A stretch of DNA of 64,000 bases from Nannocystis sp. RBIL2 (GCF_026626745.1 NZ_JAPNJW010000001.1:1394001-1458000); one strand, 5' to 3'. Positions 38,975-47,250 are shown, counted from the first letter of the stretch. The notes: generated by a model from the letters alone, not told the origin. Translations and numbers: made by a program.

Positions 38975-39049
38975 TGGCTCAGCGTGAACGGGACAGATGG
39001 AGGGTTGACGAACGGAGACGCTGAGGGTGAAGTGGAGGGTCGAGAGAAG

Positions 39050-39964
39050 TTACGCGGCAGCGCCGAGGTGGTCCACTTCTCGGCGCTTGCGTCGGAGCTC
39101 GCGGGCTTCCTCGAGCTTGCGATCGCGGTCGGCCCAGATCTGGGCTTCGTGGCCGAGGAGTTTGTCGCGCGGGCTGACGTAGCCGATCGCGCTGTGAAGC
39201 CGGTGGTGGTTGTAGTGAGCGATGCGCGCGGCGATGGTGGCGTGGGCGCCGTCGGGCGTGACGGCGTGGATGGTGTCCTTGTCGAGGGTTCGGTGGTAGC
39301 GCTCGATCTTGCCGTTGGCCTGGGGATAGTTCACGGAGGTGCGGACGTGGGTCAGGCCGGCGAGGTCGATGAAGCGGCGGAAGTCGCCGGCGATGAACTG
39401 CGAGCCGTTGTCGGAGATGACTCGCGGCTGAGCGCCGGGGTGGGCCTCGAGGGCACGCTGCAGGATGAGTTCGATGTCGGCCTCGGTCATCCGATCGAGG
39501 AACTCCCAGTGCACGACGTATCGACTGTAGCCGTCGAGGACGGAGCACAGGTAGTAGTAGACGCGGGCGATGGTGATCACGGCGATGTCGATGTGCCAGT
39601 GCATGTGCGGTCCGAGGGGCTGGACGAAGCCGGTGCCCTTCTTGCTCGGCTTGGGACGATGGCGATCGAGGCGCCCGGCGGCTCGCAGAACGCGGTAGGT
39701 GGTCGCGGGGCTGACGGCGACCACGTCCTCGTCGAGCATCATGAACGTCAGACGGCGATAGCCCTCGAGCGGGTGCGTGTCGAAGTAGTCGACGATCGCC
39801 TGACGCTCCCACGGCTCGATCCAGTGGTCGCGCGGGGTCTTGCCATTGTGCTCGTTGAGCTTGCCGTATCGCCGGCGCCACTCGTAGAACTTGGCGCGGG
39901 CGATGCCCAGCCACTCCACGAACTTCACGAGCGGCACCTCTGTCTTTTCGGACAGCCTGTGCAC
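39050..39964 (-). CDS. IS3-family transposase OrfB (integrase catalytic domain)
   Basis: 304 aa from the GTG at 39964, but the frame is open back to the slippery site, so it is normally made as a fusion with OrfA. The DDE catalytic core is visible: HWHIDIAVITI (first Asp), VISDNGSQFIAGDF (second Asp) and NGKIERYHRTLDK (Glu). The HTH-like front (LVKFVEWLGIARAKFYEWRRRYG) and the LEGYRRLTFMM motif are IS3 hallmarks. The C-terminus (RELRRKRREVDHLG) is basic. Confidence 0.92.
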   Translation of the reverse strand: MHRLSEKTEVPLVKFVEWLGIARAKFYEWRRRYGKLNEHNGKTPRDHWIEPWERQAIVDYFDTHPLEGYRRLTFMMLDEDVVAVSPATTYRVLRAAGRLDRHRPKPSKKGTGFVQPLGPHMHWHIDIAVITIARVYYYLCSVLDGYSRYVVHWEFLDRMTEADIELILQRALEAHPGAQPRVISDNGSQFIAGDFRRFIDLAGLTHVRTSVNYPQANGKIERYHRTLDKDTIHAVTPDGAHATIAARIAHYNHHRLHSAIGYVSPRDKLLGHEAQIWADRDRKLEEARELRRKRREVDHLGAAA

Positions 39965-40011
39965 AAAGTCGACGACCTGGTCGCGCTCGTCGTGGGGAAC
40001 CCAGCGGTCCG

Positions 40012-40335
40012 TCAGGGCTCCCCAACAGATTTTTTTGTCCGGACCAGCTCCTCGGTCACCTCGGCGATCACCTCGTCCTTGCGGGCCAGACGAGCCCTGA
40101 GCCGCTCGTTCTCCGCGAGCAGCTCCTGCTCCCGGCTAGTCTCGACGCGCTTGCGAGATTCCCCGAACGCCGCGGCGCCGTGCTCGAACAGGTGGCGCTG
40201 CCAGCCGTAGAAGACGCTCGGCTGCAGCTCGGCGCCCTCGCAGACCTCCGACACCGGCACCTTCTCGAGGTGGTGTCGACGCAGCAGGTTGATTTTCTGG
40301 TCAGGGGTGTGGTGACGACGTGTCTTCTTGCTCAT
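40012..40335 (-). CDS. IS3-family transposase OrfA (helix-turn-helix)
   Basis: 107 aa. MSKKTRRHHTPDQKINLLRR followed by VSEVCEGAELQPSVFYGWQRHLFE is the transposase_8 helix-turn-helix that recognises the IS ends; the coiled ELLAENERLRARLARKDEVIAEVTEEL is the leucine-zipper dimerisation part. A zero-frame stop comes shortly after the A7 slippage site; a -1 shift there continues as KICWGALTDRWVPHDERD into OrfB. The start at 40335 is chosen because the sequence before it lacks family similarity. Confidence 0.92.
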   Translation of the reverse strand: MSKKTRRHHTPDQKINLLRRHHLEKVPVSEVCEGAELQPSVFYGWQRHLFEHGAAAFGESRKRVETSREQELLAENERLRARLARKDEVIAEVTEELVRTKKSVGEP

Positions 40336-40550
40336 GGGCAATCCTTGCCCCCGGCTCCTTCTACCAGGCCGGGGCGTGTCCCACTCCAGCTGAGCCAAAA
40401 CAGCCGGAAGCGAATACCGGCGAGAGTACGAGCCATGTATCGCTCGCGTGTACGATCTTGAACGCTCTCTAAAGTCACACGATACATCCCCTCGCCGCCT
40501 TGTTCACCTCCATCCCGTTGAGTACTCTGCAAATCAGAGCAACCTGAACA

Positions 40551-42104
40551 ATGCGTCGTATCTTTTCATCCACAACCTGCCTCGCTCTCGCAACGTATCT
40601 CGTCCCTTCGCTCGCGCACGCCCGGGGTCCCGACTTCGATCGGGACGGCTTCGAGGATCTCGCCATCGGCTCGCCCGGGCAGGTCATCAGCGGCCTCTCG
40701 GAAGCTGGCCTCGTCAACGTGCTCTATGGCAGCGCCATGGGACTCGACGACCCGAGCAATCGAGCCACGTCCATCTGGCAAGATCTGGCGGGCGTCGAGG
40801 GCGCCTCCGAAGAGGGGGATGATCTCGGGGTAACTCTGGCTTGGGGTGATTTCAACGGCGATTGCTTCGACGATCTTGTCGTCGGGGTTGGCGGACAGGA
40901 CGTCGGATCGGAGCTCTTGGCAGGCGCGATCCACGTGTTCTACGGCTCCCTCATCGGCCTCGCCACCAACAACGATCATGTCCTCACGCTCGCCAGCAGC
41001 GGTATCCCCGGAGATCCGGCAGACAGCAGATTCGGCCACAGCACGATCGTCGCCGGGGATTTCAACGGCGACGGCTACGACGATCTCGCCCTCGTTTACG
41101 ACGCCCCCGAGGAGACGAGGTCGCGCGTGATGCTCGTCTACGGCGGCAGCGGCGGGCTCAGCGGCCTGAACGGTCCCGGCGCCCACCACTTCCTCACCGA
41201 AACCGGTCAGGGGTTCCGCCTGCCCCTCGAGACCGGCGACTTCAACTGCGACGGCTACGAAGACCTGGCGGTCGGCTACTGGGCTTACAGCATCTCGACC
41301 TCTCTGCAGAGCTTCGGACGCGTCGACGTCCGCTACGGCTCGAGCACCGGACTGTCCAGCGTAGGCGTAGATTCTTTCACCAACCCGGCGGGCATCGTCT
41401 CCCTGGAGAGCTTCGGGTGGTCGTTGGCCGCCGGTAACTTCAATCACGACAGCTCTGGCGGGCGCGAATGCCAGGACCTCGCGGTCGGCGTTCCCGGGGC
41501 CAGCAGCGACAAGGGCGCGGTCGCCGTGCTCTACGGCACCGCGAGCACCGGCCTGCAAACCACCTCTCCGGCCTATCAGTACATCAGTCAGGACTGGGAG
41601 AGCATGCAAGGTTTGGGCGAGGCCGGCGATCAGTTCGGGTATACTCTGGCGACACTCCGCGCTGACCGCGATGCCTTCACCGATCTGGTCGTAGGGGTCC
41701 CTCACGAGAACTCCGGAGAGGGAGTGGTGCATGTGATTCGTGGCTCGTCCAGCGGCTTGACCGACACGGACAACCAAATGTGGGACCAAAACACTTCGCT
41801 GGTCCCCAACACCCCGGAGGCCGGTGATTGGTTCGGAACGTCCCTAGCGTGCGGCAACTTCGACGGTGACGGCGCCACGGACCTCGCCCTCACCGTCCCC
41901 TCTGAGCTCACCATCGGGAACGAGTCAGAGGGCGTCGTGCAGGTGCTGTACCTCGACAGCTCCACCGCCCCCACGCTCCTCGCGGGCGAGCAATGGGAAC
42001 AGGGCGACATCGACGTCCAGGTGACCGAGGCCGGGGACCGCTTCGGCTCCCTCGCGCGCTCGCGCCCGATCGCCACCAAGGCGCCCGAAGAGTGCCTCAT
42101 GTAA
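40551..42104 (+). CDS. Secreted FG-GAP (integrin alpha-like) repeat protein, C-terminus shortened
   Basis: 517 aa. The signal peptide MRRIFSSTTCLALATYLVPSLAHA precedes seven to eight FG-GAP repeats with calcium-binding loops: DFDRDGFEDLAIG, DFNGDCFDDLVVGV, DFNGDGYDDLALV, DFNCDGYEDLAVGY, NFDGDGATDLALTV. These form an extracellular beta propeller. At the end the repeat EAGDRFGSLARSRPIATKAP breaks off where another DFNGDG loop would be expected, so the tail looks frameshifted or truncated. GC content and codon bias are lower than in neighbours, and the IS element lies just upstream: it may be acquired DNA. Function probably adhesion or surface binding. Confidence 0.82.
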   Translation: MRRIFSSTTCLALATYLVPSLAHARGPDFDRDGFEDLAIGSPGQVISGLSEAGLVNVLYGSAMGLDDPSNRATSIWQDLAGVEGASEEGDDLGVTLAWGDFNGDCFDDLVVGVGGQDVGSELLAGAIHVFYGSLIGLATNNDHVLTLASSGIPGDPADSRFGHSTIVAGDFNGDGYDDLALVYDAPEETRSRVMLVYGGSGGLSGLNGPGAHHFLTETGQGFRLPLETGDFNCDGYEDLAVGYWAYSISTSLQSFGRVDVRYGSSTGLSSVGVDSFTNPAGIVSLESFGWSLAAGNFNHDSSGGRECQDLAVGVPGASSDKGAVAVLYGTASTGLQTTSPAYQYISQDWESMQGLGEAGDQFGYTLATLRADRDAFTDLVVGVPHENSGEGVVHVIRGSSSGLTDTDNQMWDQNTSLVPNTPEAGDWFGTSLACGNFDGDGATDLALTVPSELTIGNESEGVVQVLYLDSSTAPTLLAGEQWEQGDIDVQVTEAGDRFGSLARSRPIATKAPEECLM

Positions 42105-42150
42105 CAGCGCGATTGACCGATCGGCCGGCGAGCTCGTGAGCACGCGCAAT

Positions 42151-42178
42151 CATGATATGTCTCTGAAGACATATCATG
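42151..42178. repeat. Perfect hairpin dyad between convergent genes
   Basis: CATGATATGTCT, loop CTGA, AGACATATCATG: twelve perfectly paired bases per arm, the longest stem of the family in this window. It lies between the FG-GAP stop and the transglutaminase stop and would fold in both transcripts. No T tract follows, so it is not a classical Rho-independent terminator. Confidence 0.85.
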
Positions 42179-42234
42179 CCCCGCGCGCCCGCGCGGCTCG
42201 CTCCAGGGCGCTTCGAACGTCGCGGTCGCGCCCG

Positions 42235-43767
42235 CTACCCCGACGCGTGGACCTGCAGCTCGCCCACGCCCTGGTACGTCCCGTAGAGGGTCGGCGAGGT
42301 GTAGATCCGGACCGCGTAGGTGCCCTTCTGCAGCGGCCCGCACGACACCGAGACCGCGCGGGTGCCGGTCAGCTCGCACTCGACCGCGGGCGAGCTGTCC
42401 TCGGGGACAGCCTTGACGATCAGGTTGCGGCCGCGCGGGTTGTCGAGGCTCATTGCGAACTCGCCGGCGACGGTGACCTGCGAGCGGCGCGGCTCGACCA
42501 GCTGCAGGCCGTCGGCGAAGAACTTGGGCCGCATCATCGGCTGGCGGGCGAACTCGCCGCGGGTGAGCGGCTGCTCGCGCAGCTGCCAGGCCGGCTCCTC
42601 GGGGAAGTGCGTGACCCCGATCAGCGCCGGCGGCACGAACAGGTAGTCGGTGCGGTACTCGCGGACGAACGCGCCGTCCTTGAGGTGGCCGGAGTCCCAG
42701 GTGGCGTCGATGAGGTACCAGCGGCCGTCGACGCGGGCGGCGTTCCACGCGTGCGACTCGCCCTCGACCTCGCGCGACAGGCCGCGCGCGTCGCCGACGA
42801 CGACCACGACCTCGTCGCCGGTGACCGCAGCGATCGCCCGCATCAGGTTGGCGTAGCCGGCGCAGACGGCCAGGCGCGAGGCGAACACCGCCTCGGCGCG
42901 CTGGTCGGGGTAGACGTCGCGGTTGAGGTACGACGCCGCGTCGTAGGCGAGGTGGGTGGCGACGAAGTCGTGGATCGCCTTGATCCGGCGCGCCGGATCG
43001 GGCTCGCTCGCGGCCAGGTGCCGGCCGACGGCGTCGATGCTGCTGCGCGCCTCGTCGGACATCGCCAGCACCGCCGGGTGGATCTCGGCGGGCGACGGCC
43101 AGGCCGCTCCGATCGCGGCTTGCGGCTCGTTCGCGGGCGCGGGCGACGGCGTCGGCGCGGGCTCGGTGCCCGGCTCGGGCGCGGGCGACGGCTGCGGCGG
43201 CCGCTGCCACGGGTCGCTCCACGCGTCGTCTGCGGGCACCGGCTGCGGCGTCGGGGCCTCTGCGGGCTTCGTCTCGATCAGCTCCGCGTACTGATTGTCG
43301 TGGGCCGCCTCGTACAGCCACTGCAGCCCATCGGCCGCCTGCAGCAGGCCGGCGCGGGCGCGGTCGGCCAGCGGGTGCTCGGCGCCCTCGAGGAACCAGT
43401 CGCCGCGCGTCGAGATCGCCGTGAACACCGCCTCGGGCCGCGACCACAGCAGCGCCGTCAGGACCGCCAGGTTGACCAGGAGCGTGCGCAGCACGATGCG
43501 GTCCCACGTCGTCAGCACCCGCCGGTCGCGCCGGTGGGCCCGGCGCCGCCGCAGCAGCTCGGACAACATGTCCCAAGCGACAGGTACGATCGGGAACAGC
43601 AGCAGCCCCGCCGCGCACACCAGCCACACCGGCCCGTTGCGGTAGGCCGCCAGCGACGACGCCACCCACACCCCGAGGGCCGGCGCCACCACCACCACGG
43701 CCGCCCAGATCGCACGAAATGTCCAGAATAACAACGTTCCGAGCCAGCTCAGCCGCGCACGCGTCAT
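42235..43767 (-). CDS. Membrane protein with transglutaminase-like domain
   Basis: 510 aa. N-terminal hydrophobic segments (FWTFRAIWAAVVVVAPALGVWVA, VCAAGLLLFPIVPVAW and a third near residue 100) anchor it. A Pro-rich linker follows, then a transglutaminase/protease-like core (DFVATHLAYDAASYL onward) with Cys in LAVCAGYANLM, His in ESHAWNAARV and Asp in LIDATWDSG, the family's triad; the local pattern resembles the CYK3/kyphoscoliosis type. The last part (LVEPRRSQVTVAGEFAMSL to YAVRIYTSP) is beta-rich. It likely cross-links or cleaves proteins outside the membrane. Start ATG 43767. In-frame dyads: 42393-42412 (VPEDSSP) and 43566-43585 (VPVAWDMLS). Confidence 0.85.
   Translation of the reverse strand: MTRARLSWLGTLLFWTFRAIWAAVVVVAPALGVWVASSLAAYRNGPVWLVCAAGLLLFPIVPVAWDMLSELLRRRRAHRRDRRVLTTWDRIVLRTLLVNLAVLTALLWSRPEAVFTAISTRGDWFLEGAEHPLADRARAGLLQAADGLQWLYEAAHDNQYAELIETKPAEAPTPQPVPADDAWSDPWQRPPQPSPAPEPGTEPAPTPSPAPANEPQAAIGAAWPSPAEIHPAVLAMSDEARSSIDAVGRHLAASEPDPARRIKAIHDFVATHLAYDAASYLNRDVYPDQRAEAVFASRLAVCAGYANLMRAIAAVTGDEVVVVVGDARGLSREVEGESHAWNAARVDGRWYLIDATWDSGHLKDGAFVREYRTDYLFVPPALIGVTHFPEEPAWQLREQPLTRGEFARQPMMRPKFFADGLQLVEPRRSQVTVAGEFAMSLDNPRGRNLIVKAVPEDSSPAVECELTGTRAVSVSCGPLQKGTYAVRIYTSPTLYGTYQGVGELQVHASG
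42393..42412. repeat. Dyad repeat in the transglutaminase gene
   Basis: AGCTGTCC, loop TCGG, GGACAGCC; seven of eight arm pairs. A second member, ACATGTCC, loop CAAG, CGACAGGT, lies at 43566-43585 in a membrane-segment boundary of the same gene. Confidence 0.65.
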
Positions 43768-43908
43768 CCTGGGCCAGCCTAGCACGGGCGGACCCGGCGC
43801 GCCGTGGTCGGGCCCGCCGGGGCTGCCGACGCGGGGCGCGAGCGCTCACCTGGCATCTCGCACCTTCCTCGCGTCACGCCCGAAGCCGCCGAGCCCCGCA
43901 CGGGCGCG

Positions 43909-44403
43909 CTACGGCTTCGGCTCGATGTGGAACACGATCTCGGCGCGGTCCTTGCGACCCAGCGCGTCGCGGACGGTCAGCGGGAACACCCAGTCACCGG
44001 GCGTGGTGAAGTCGACCGCGACCATCCACTTGAAGCCGTCGGGCGTGACGGGCCAGGTCCTGGCGGTCAGGTCGGTGATGGCCTCGTCGAGCACGTTCCA
44101 GGGCTCCCCGAGGGTCAGGGTGAGCGGCGGCTTCAGCACGGCGCCGTTGAACTCCGGGCTGGGGTGCGGCGGATCGGGCCCGACCTCGATGTTGGCCGCG
44201 AGCGCGGTCGGCCCGACGTACCGCGGCCACGCGCGCCCCTCGGCGGCGCGGAGAGAGATCGAGAACTGCCCGTTGTCGCTGGCGATCGGCGTGTCGACTT
44301 CGACGTAAGGATTCGGGTCCTCCTCGGGCGTACACGCAGCCATCGCCACGATCGCGGCGACGGCGACGCTGCTGCTGAGAACGGTCTGAACACAGGGCAC
44401 CAT
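43909..44403 (-). CDS. Lipoprotein, FixH/YtkA-like by eye
   Basis: 164 aa. A signal peptide ends in AIVAMAAC, giving a lipidated Cys at about residue 24, then TPEEDPNPYVEVD. The domain contains GQFSISLRAAEGRAWPRYVGPTALAANIEV and later GDWVFPLTVRDALGRKDRAEIVFHIEP, an immunoglobulin-like beta pattern reminiscent of FixH or YtkA proteins that bind metals or support oxidases. This link is weak. A very good ribosome site (GGGAGGTG) precedes ATG 44403. Same strand as, and 114 bp downstream of, the HEAT-cyclophilin gene, so possibly co-transcribed. Confidence 0.7.
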   Translation of the reverse strand: MVPCVQTVLSSSVAVAAIVAMAACTPEEDPNPYVEVDTPIASDNGQFSISLRAAEGRAWPRYVGPTALAANIEVGPDPPHPSPEFNGAVLKPPLTLTLGEPWNVLDEAITDLTARTWPVTPDGFKWMVAVDFTTPGDWVFPLTVRDALGRKDRAEIVFHIEPKP

Positions 44404-44510
44404 GGTGCACCTCCCGAGGAGTCATACGCCGGCGCTTCGACCGGGCAACCGCAACGCGTGCGAACGATCGGGTCGCCGGACGCAACGATTGCTCGCGCGG
44501 CGCTCGCATG

Positions 44511-44530
44511 ACCTGTCTCATCGACCAGGT
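44511..44530. repeat. Dyad repeat overlapping the HEAT-cyclophilin stop
   Basis: ACCTGTCT, loop CATC, GACCAGGT. The minus-strand gene ends inside it: SPGR and the TGA are made of repeat bases. Confidence 0.65.
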
Positions 44531-46617
44531 GATGCCGGCGCGATCACGACCTCGGCCCGGAGAATGCGGTCGCCGACCACCAGCGCGAGCGCTGCGGGCA
44601 GGCCGTCGCGGACCTCGCCGACGTGGGTGTAGCGGCCGTCGAGGTGCGGGGCGCGGGCGTGCATGATGAAGAATTGACTGCCGCCGGTGTCCTTGCCGGC
44701 GTCGGCGATGCCCACGGCGCCCCGCGCGAATGGAGCCTCGCCTGGCTCCGAGGGCAGGGTGAAACCGGGGCCGCCCCAGCCGGTGCCGCCGGGGTCGCCG
44801 CCCTGGACCACGTAGCCGGGGACGACGCGATGGAACGTCAGGCCGTCGTAGAAGCCGCGCTGCGTCAACGCGACGATCGCGGCCACGTGCCACGGCGCGG
44901 CCGTCGGGGCCAGCGCGACGTCGATACGGCCGCGCTCGGTGTGCAGCCGCCACAGCAGTTCGCGCCCGAGCACGGTCTGCGGGTCGTGCGGCGGCATGGG
45001 GGCCGGCGCGGCGGGCCCGGTGACGCCGGGATCTTCGCCGCTGGCCGCCTTCACGCAGGCGCGGGCCGCCGCGCGCACGCTCGGATTGGCGTCGCCGAGA
45101 GCGGCGCGACAGACCTGCAGCCCGCGCGCCCCGCCGACCTCCGCCAGCGCGCCGGCCATGCCTGCGAACAGCTCGGCGTCGCGGTCGGCCGCGGCCCGCT
45201 CGAGCAGCGCATCGACGATCGCCGGCGCCGGCTCGGGCGGCCCGTCGCCGGCGAAGCGCCCCTGCACCGCCTCCGCCGCGGTGCCGGCGACCGCGGGTGA
45301 GCTGTCCCGAAGGCCAGCCGCGATCAGGCCGCCGACGTCGACCTCCGACCACAGGCGGGCCGCCGCTGCCAGCGCGGCCGCCCGCACGGGCGCGTCGGCG
45401 TGGCCGGCCAGCGCCGTCAGCCGGGTCGCCCGCGCCTCCGCCGGGCCGCCCGTGCCCTGGCCGAGAAGACCTGTCTCGAAGGACAGCCGCTCGATCTCCC
45501 CCGCCGCCCCGGCCGCCTCGGCGCAGCGCAGCGGCGGCCGCCACTCGCCGGTCCGGGCCGCCAGCGCCGCCAGGCCGCAGCACAGCCGCGCCCACACCCG
45601 CCGCGCCTCCGGCCCGGCCGCCGCCAGCCGGGCCTCGGCGCGCGCGTGGACCTCTGCGGCCCCCGCCGGGACGCTCTTGCCGGCTGTCAGAACGGACATG
45701 GCCTCGAGGACAGGGTGTCCGGGACCTGTCCCATCGACAATGTCACCCGCGAGCTCGGCGCGCAGCCAGTCCCACAGCGCCGCGGTCGCGGCCGCGTCGC
45801 CCAGCTCGCCGAGGCCGCGCACCGCCGCCACCCGCACCCACGGATCGGAATCGCCGAGGCCGGCGCGCATCGCCGCCAGCGCCTCCGGCGGCTTGCGGCG
45901 GGCCAGGCCCTTCAGCGCCAGCGCCCGCGCGTCGGGGTCGGCCGCCGCGGTCGCGCTCAGCAGCGCCGCCTCGCCGGCGTCGTGGCCGGCCGCGTGGGCG
46001 TACGCCAGCCCGTACACCGCCGCGTAAACGAGCCGCGGCTCGCTCTCGCCCGCCAGCACCACCAGACCGTCGCGCGCCGCGTCGGAGAGCGGCAGCTCGC
46101 GGCGGCCGAGGATCCCCAGCACGATCGCCGCCGCCTCGCGCACCTCCATCGCCTCGCCGGCCCCCAGCGCCGCGGCCAGACGCGCGCTCGCAGCCGGACC
46201 GCCGAGGCGCCGCGTGGCAGCCACGATCGCCAGCCGCTCGCGCGGCGACGCCTGCGGCCAGCGCTGCCACAGCGCGTCCTCGAAGCCCGCGACCTCGGAC
46301 CCGAGCGCGCCGGCGACGTCGAGCGCCTGCATCGCCGCCACGCGCACGGCCTCGTCGGGGCTCGCCAGCAGCTCGCCGAGCCGCGCCAGAGCGACCGCGT
46401 CGCCGACCCGCCCGAGGCCGCGGATCGCCGCGGAGGACGGCTTGGGCGGAGCGGTGAGCTCGACCAGCGCGGCCGAGCCGGCCTCGCGTCGCGCCTCGGC
46501 GCGCGCGATCGAGAGGCCCGGATCGTCCTCGCCACCCGGCGGCGTCGACGGCCGCCCGCACGCGAGCAGCAGCGACAGAGAGGCAGCGAGGACGCGGACG
46601 GGGCGCGGCACTTCCAT
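44518..46617 (-). CDS. Lipoprotein with HEAT repeats fused to a cyclophilin-type peptidyl-prolyl isomerase
   Basis: 699 aa. Signal peptide with lipobox (ASLSLLLAC) at residues 10-20. Residues 50-510 are HEAT-like helical repeats (LARLGELLASPDEAVRVAAMQAL, GDSDPWVRVAAVRGLGELGDAAA) forming a solenoid. The last 150 residues are a cyclophilin domain: FYDGLTFHRVVPGYVVQGGDPGGTGWGG, GAVGIADAGKDTGGSQFFI, DGRYTHVGEV, with the Arg, Gln and Phe of the active site. It should catalyse prolyl isomerisation in the periplasm, the solenoid offering client binding. Dyads at 45300-45319, 45469-45488 and a run at 45682-45743 are in frame. Confidence 0.9.
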   Translation of the reverse strand: MEVPRPVRVLAASLSLLLACGRPSTPPGGEDDPGLSIARAEARREAGSAALVELTAPPKPSSAAIRGLGRVGDAVALARLGELLASPDEAVRVAAMQALDVAGALGSEVAGFEDALWQRWPQASPRERLAIVAATRRLGGPAASARLAAALGAGEAMEVREAAAIVLGILGRRELPLSDAARDGLVVLAGESEPRLVYAAVYGLAYAHAAGHDAGEAALLSATAAADPDARALALKGLARRKPPEALAAMRAGLGDSDPWVRVAAVRGLGELGDAAATAALWDWLRAELAGDIVDGTGPGHPVLEAMSVLTAGKSVPAGAAEVHARAEARLAAAGPEARRVWARLCCGLAALAARTGEWRPPLRCAEAAGAAGEIERLSFETGLLGQGTGGPAEARATRLTALAGHADAPVRAAALAAAARLWSEVDVGGLIAAGLRDSSPAVAGTAAEAVQGRFAGDGPPEPAPAIVDALLERAAADRDAELFAGMAGALAEVGGARGLQVCRAALGDANPSVRAAARACVKAASGEDPGVTGPAAPAPMPPHDPQTVLGRELLWRLHTERGRIDVALAPTAAPWHVAAIVALTQRGFYDGLTFHRVVPGYVVQGGDPGGTGWGGPGFTLPSEPGEAPFARGAVGIADAGKDTGGSQFFIMHARAPHLDGRYTHVGEVRDGLPAALALVVGDRILRAEVVIAPASPGR
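45300..45488. repeat. Two dyad repeats in the HEAT-cyclophilin gene
   Basis: 45300-45319: AGCTGTCC, loop CGAA, GGCCAGCC, read as AGLRDSSP. 45469-45488: ACCTGTCT, loop CGAA, GGACAGCC, read as RLSFETGLL. Both sit between predicted HEAT helices. Confidence 0.6.
45682..45743. repeat. Four-unit 14-bp dyad run in the HEAT-cyclophilin gene
   Basis: Hexamers start at 45682, 45696, 45710, 45724 and 45738, exactly 14 bp apart (GGCTGT, ACATGG, ACAGGG, ACCTGT, CAATGT). Read in frame as GDIVDGTGPGHPVLEAMSVL, it would lengthen a loop between two HEAT repeats. Confidence 0.7.
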
Positions 46618-46632
46618 GGCCGAAAGGTCAGG

Positions 46633-47250
46633 TCACAGGCACTGCTGGGCGCAGCTCTGCTGGGCGCAGGTGAACAGGGCGAGGATCTGCGGGTTCTGCA
46701 TCGGGTTGATCATGCACGTCTGGCCGCACTGCTGCGGGTCGTTGGTGGCGATGCAGTCGAAGAAGCACGCGCAGTCCTCGTCGCCGGCGCAGGCCACCTG
46801 CTCGTCGCAGCAACCGTCCTTGAGGCAGGTCGTGCACTCGTCGTCGTTCGGGGCCGGGGCGCACACGTCGGGCTCGCCGGTGGTGGTCGTCGTGTCGGCG
46901 GTCGTCCCGGCGGTGGTGTCCGTCGTCGTCGTGGTCGTCGTCCCCGGCTCGGTGGTGCTGGTCAGCGGCTCGCCGGTCGTGGTGGTGGTCGTCGTCCCCG
47001 GCTCGGTCGTCGTCGGCGCGACGGTCACCCCGGTTTCGCTGACAGTGCCGTCAGTGGTGTCCGTCGTGGTCGTCGTCGTGCTCGTGGTGGTGGTCTCGGT
47101 CCCGGTGCCGGTCTCGGTCCCCGTGCCGGTCTCGGTCCCCGTGCCGGTCTCGGTCCCCGTCGCCTCTTCCTTGCCGTTGCAGCCCGGCAGGGCGAGCAGG
47201 ATCAAGGACAGACTGGCGGTCGCAAGCAGTGAAGTCGAGTCATGGCGCAT
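46633..47250 (-). CDS. Lipoprotein with Thr-rich linker and small Cys-rich domain
   Basis: 205 aa. Lipobox LALPGC at about residue 24, then a linker of GTGTET units and Thr-Asp runs to residue 130. The terminal 75 residues contain 14 Cys in pairs (ECTTCLKDGCCDEQVACAGD, CACFFDC, AQQSCAQQCL), probably disulfide-bonded. Such proteins are abundant on the surface of Nannocystis-like bacteria; function unknown. Ribosome site AGGAG ten bases before ATG 47250. It ends 15 bp before the HEAT-cyclophilin start on the same strand, so the two are probably co-transcribed. Confidence 0.8.
   Translation of the reverse strand: MRHDSTSLLATASLSLILLALPGCNGKEEATGTETGTGTETGTGTETGTGTETTTTSTTTTTTDTTDGTVSETGVTVAPTTTEPGTTTTTTTGEPLTSTTEPGTTTTTTTDTTAGTTADTTTTTGEPDVCAPAPNDDECTTCLKDGCCDEQVACAGDEDCACFFDCIATNDPQQCGQTCMINPMQNPQILALFTCAQQSCAQQCL
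47105..47158. repeat. Perfect 18-bp tandem repeat, three copies
   Basis: GTGCCGGTCTCGGTCCCC is repeated at 47105, 47123 and 47141 and encodes GTGTET units in the lipoprotein linker. A near copy precedes it. Prone to length change by slippage. Confidence 0.9.

Larger units (their letters stand above)
38975..40397 (-). mobile_element. IS3-family insertion sequence (about 1423 bp)
   Basis: Ends are imperfect inverted repeats beginning TGGCTCAGC: 38975-38995 and the complement of 40377-40397, 17 of 21 positions equal, with the 5'-TG typical of IS3 ends. Inside, on the minus strand, are orfA and orfB joined by a run of seven A (T7 at 40030-40036 on the + strand), a classic slippery site for -1 frameshifting to the OrfAB transposase. 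Flanks show TAT on the left and AAA on the right, so no 3-bp target duplication is visible; the copy may have lost it or recombined. Both reading frames look intact, so it may still move. Confidence 0.88.
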
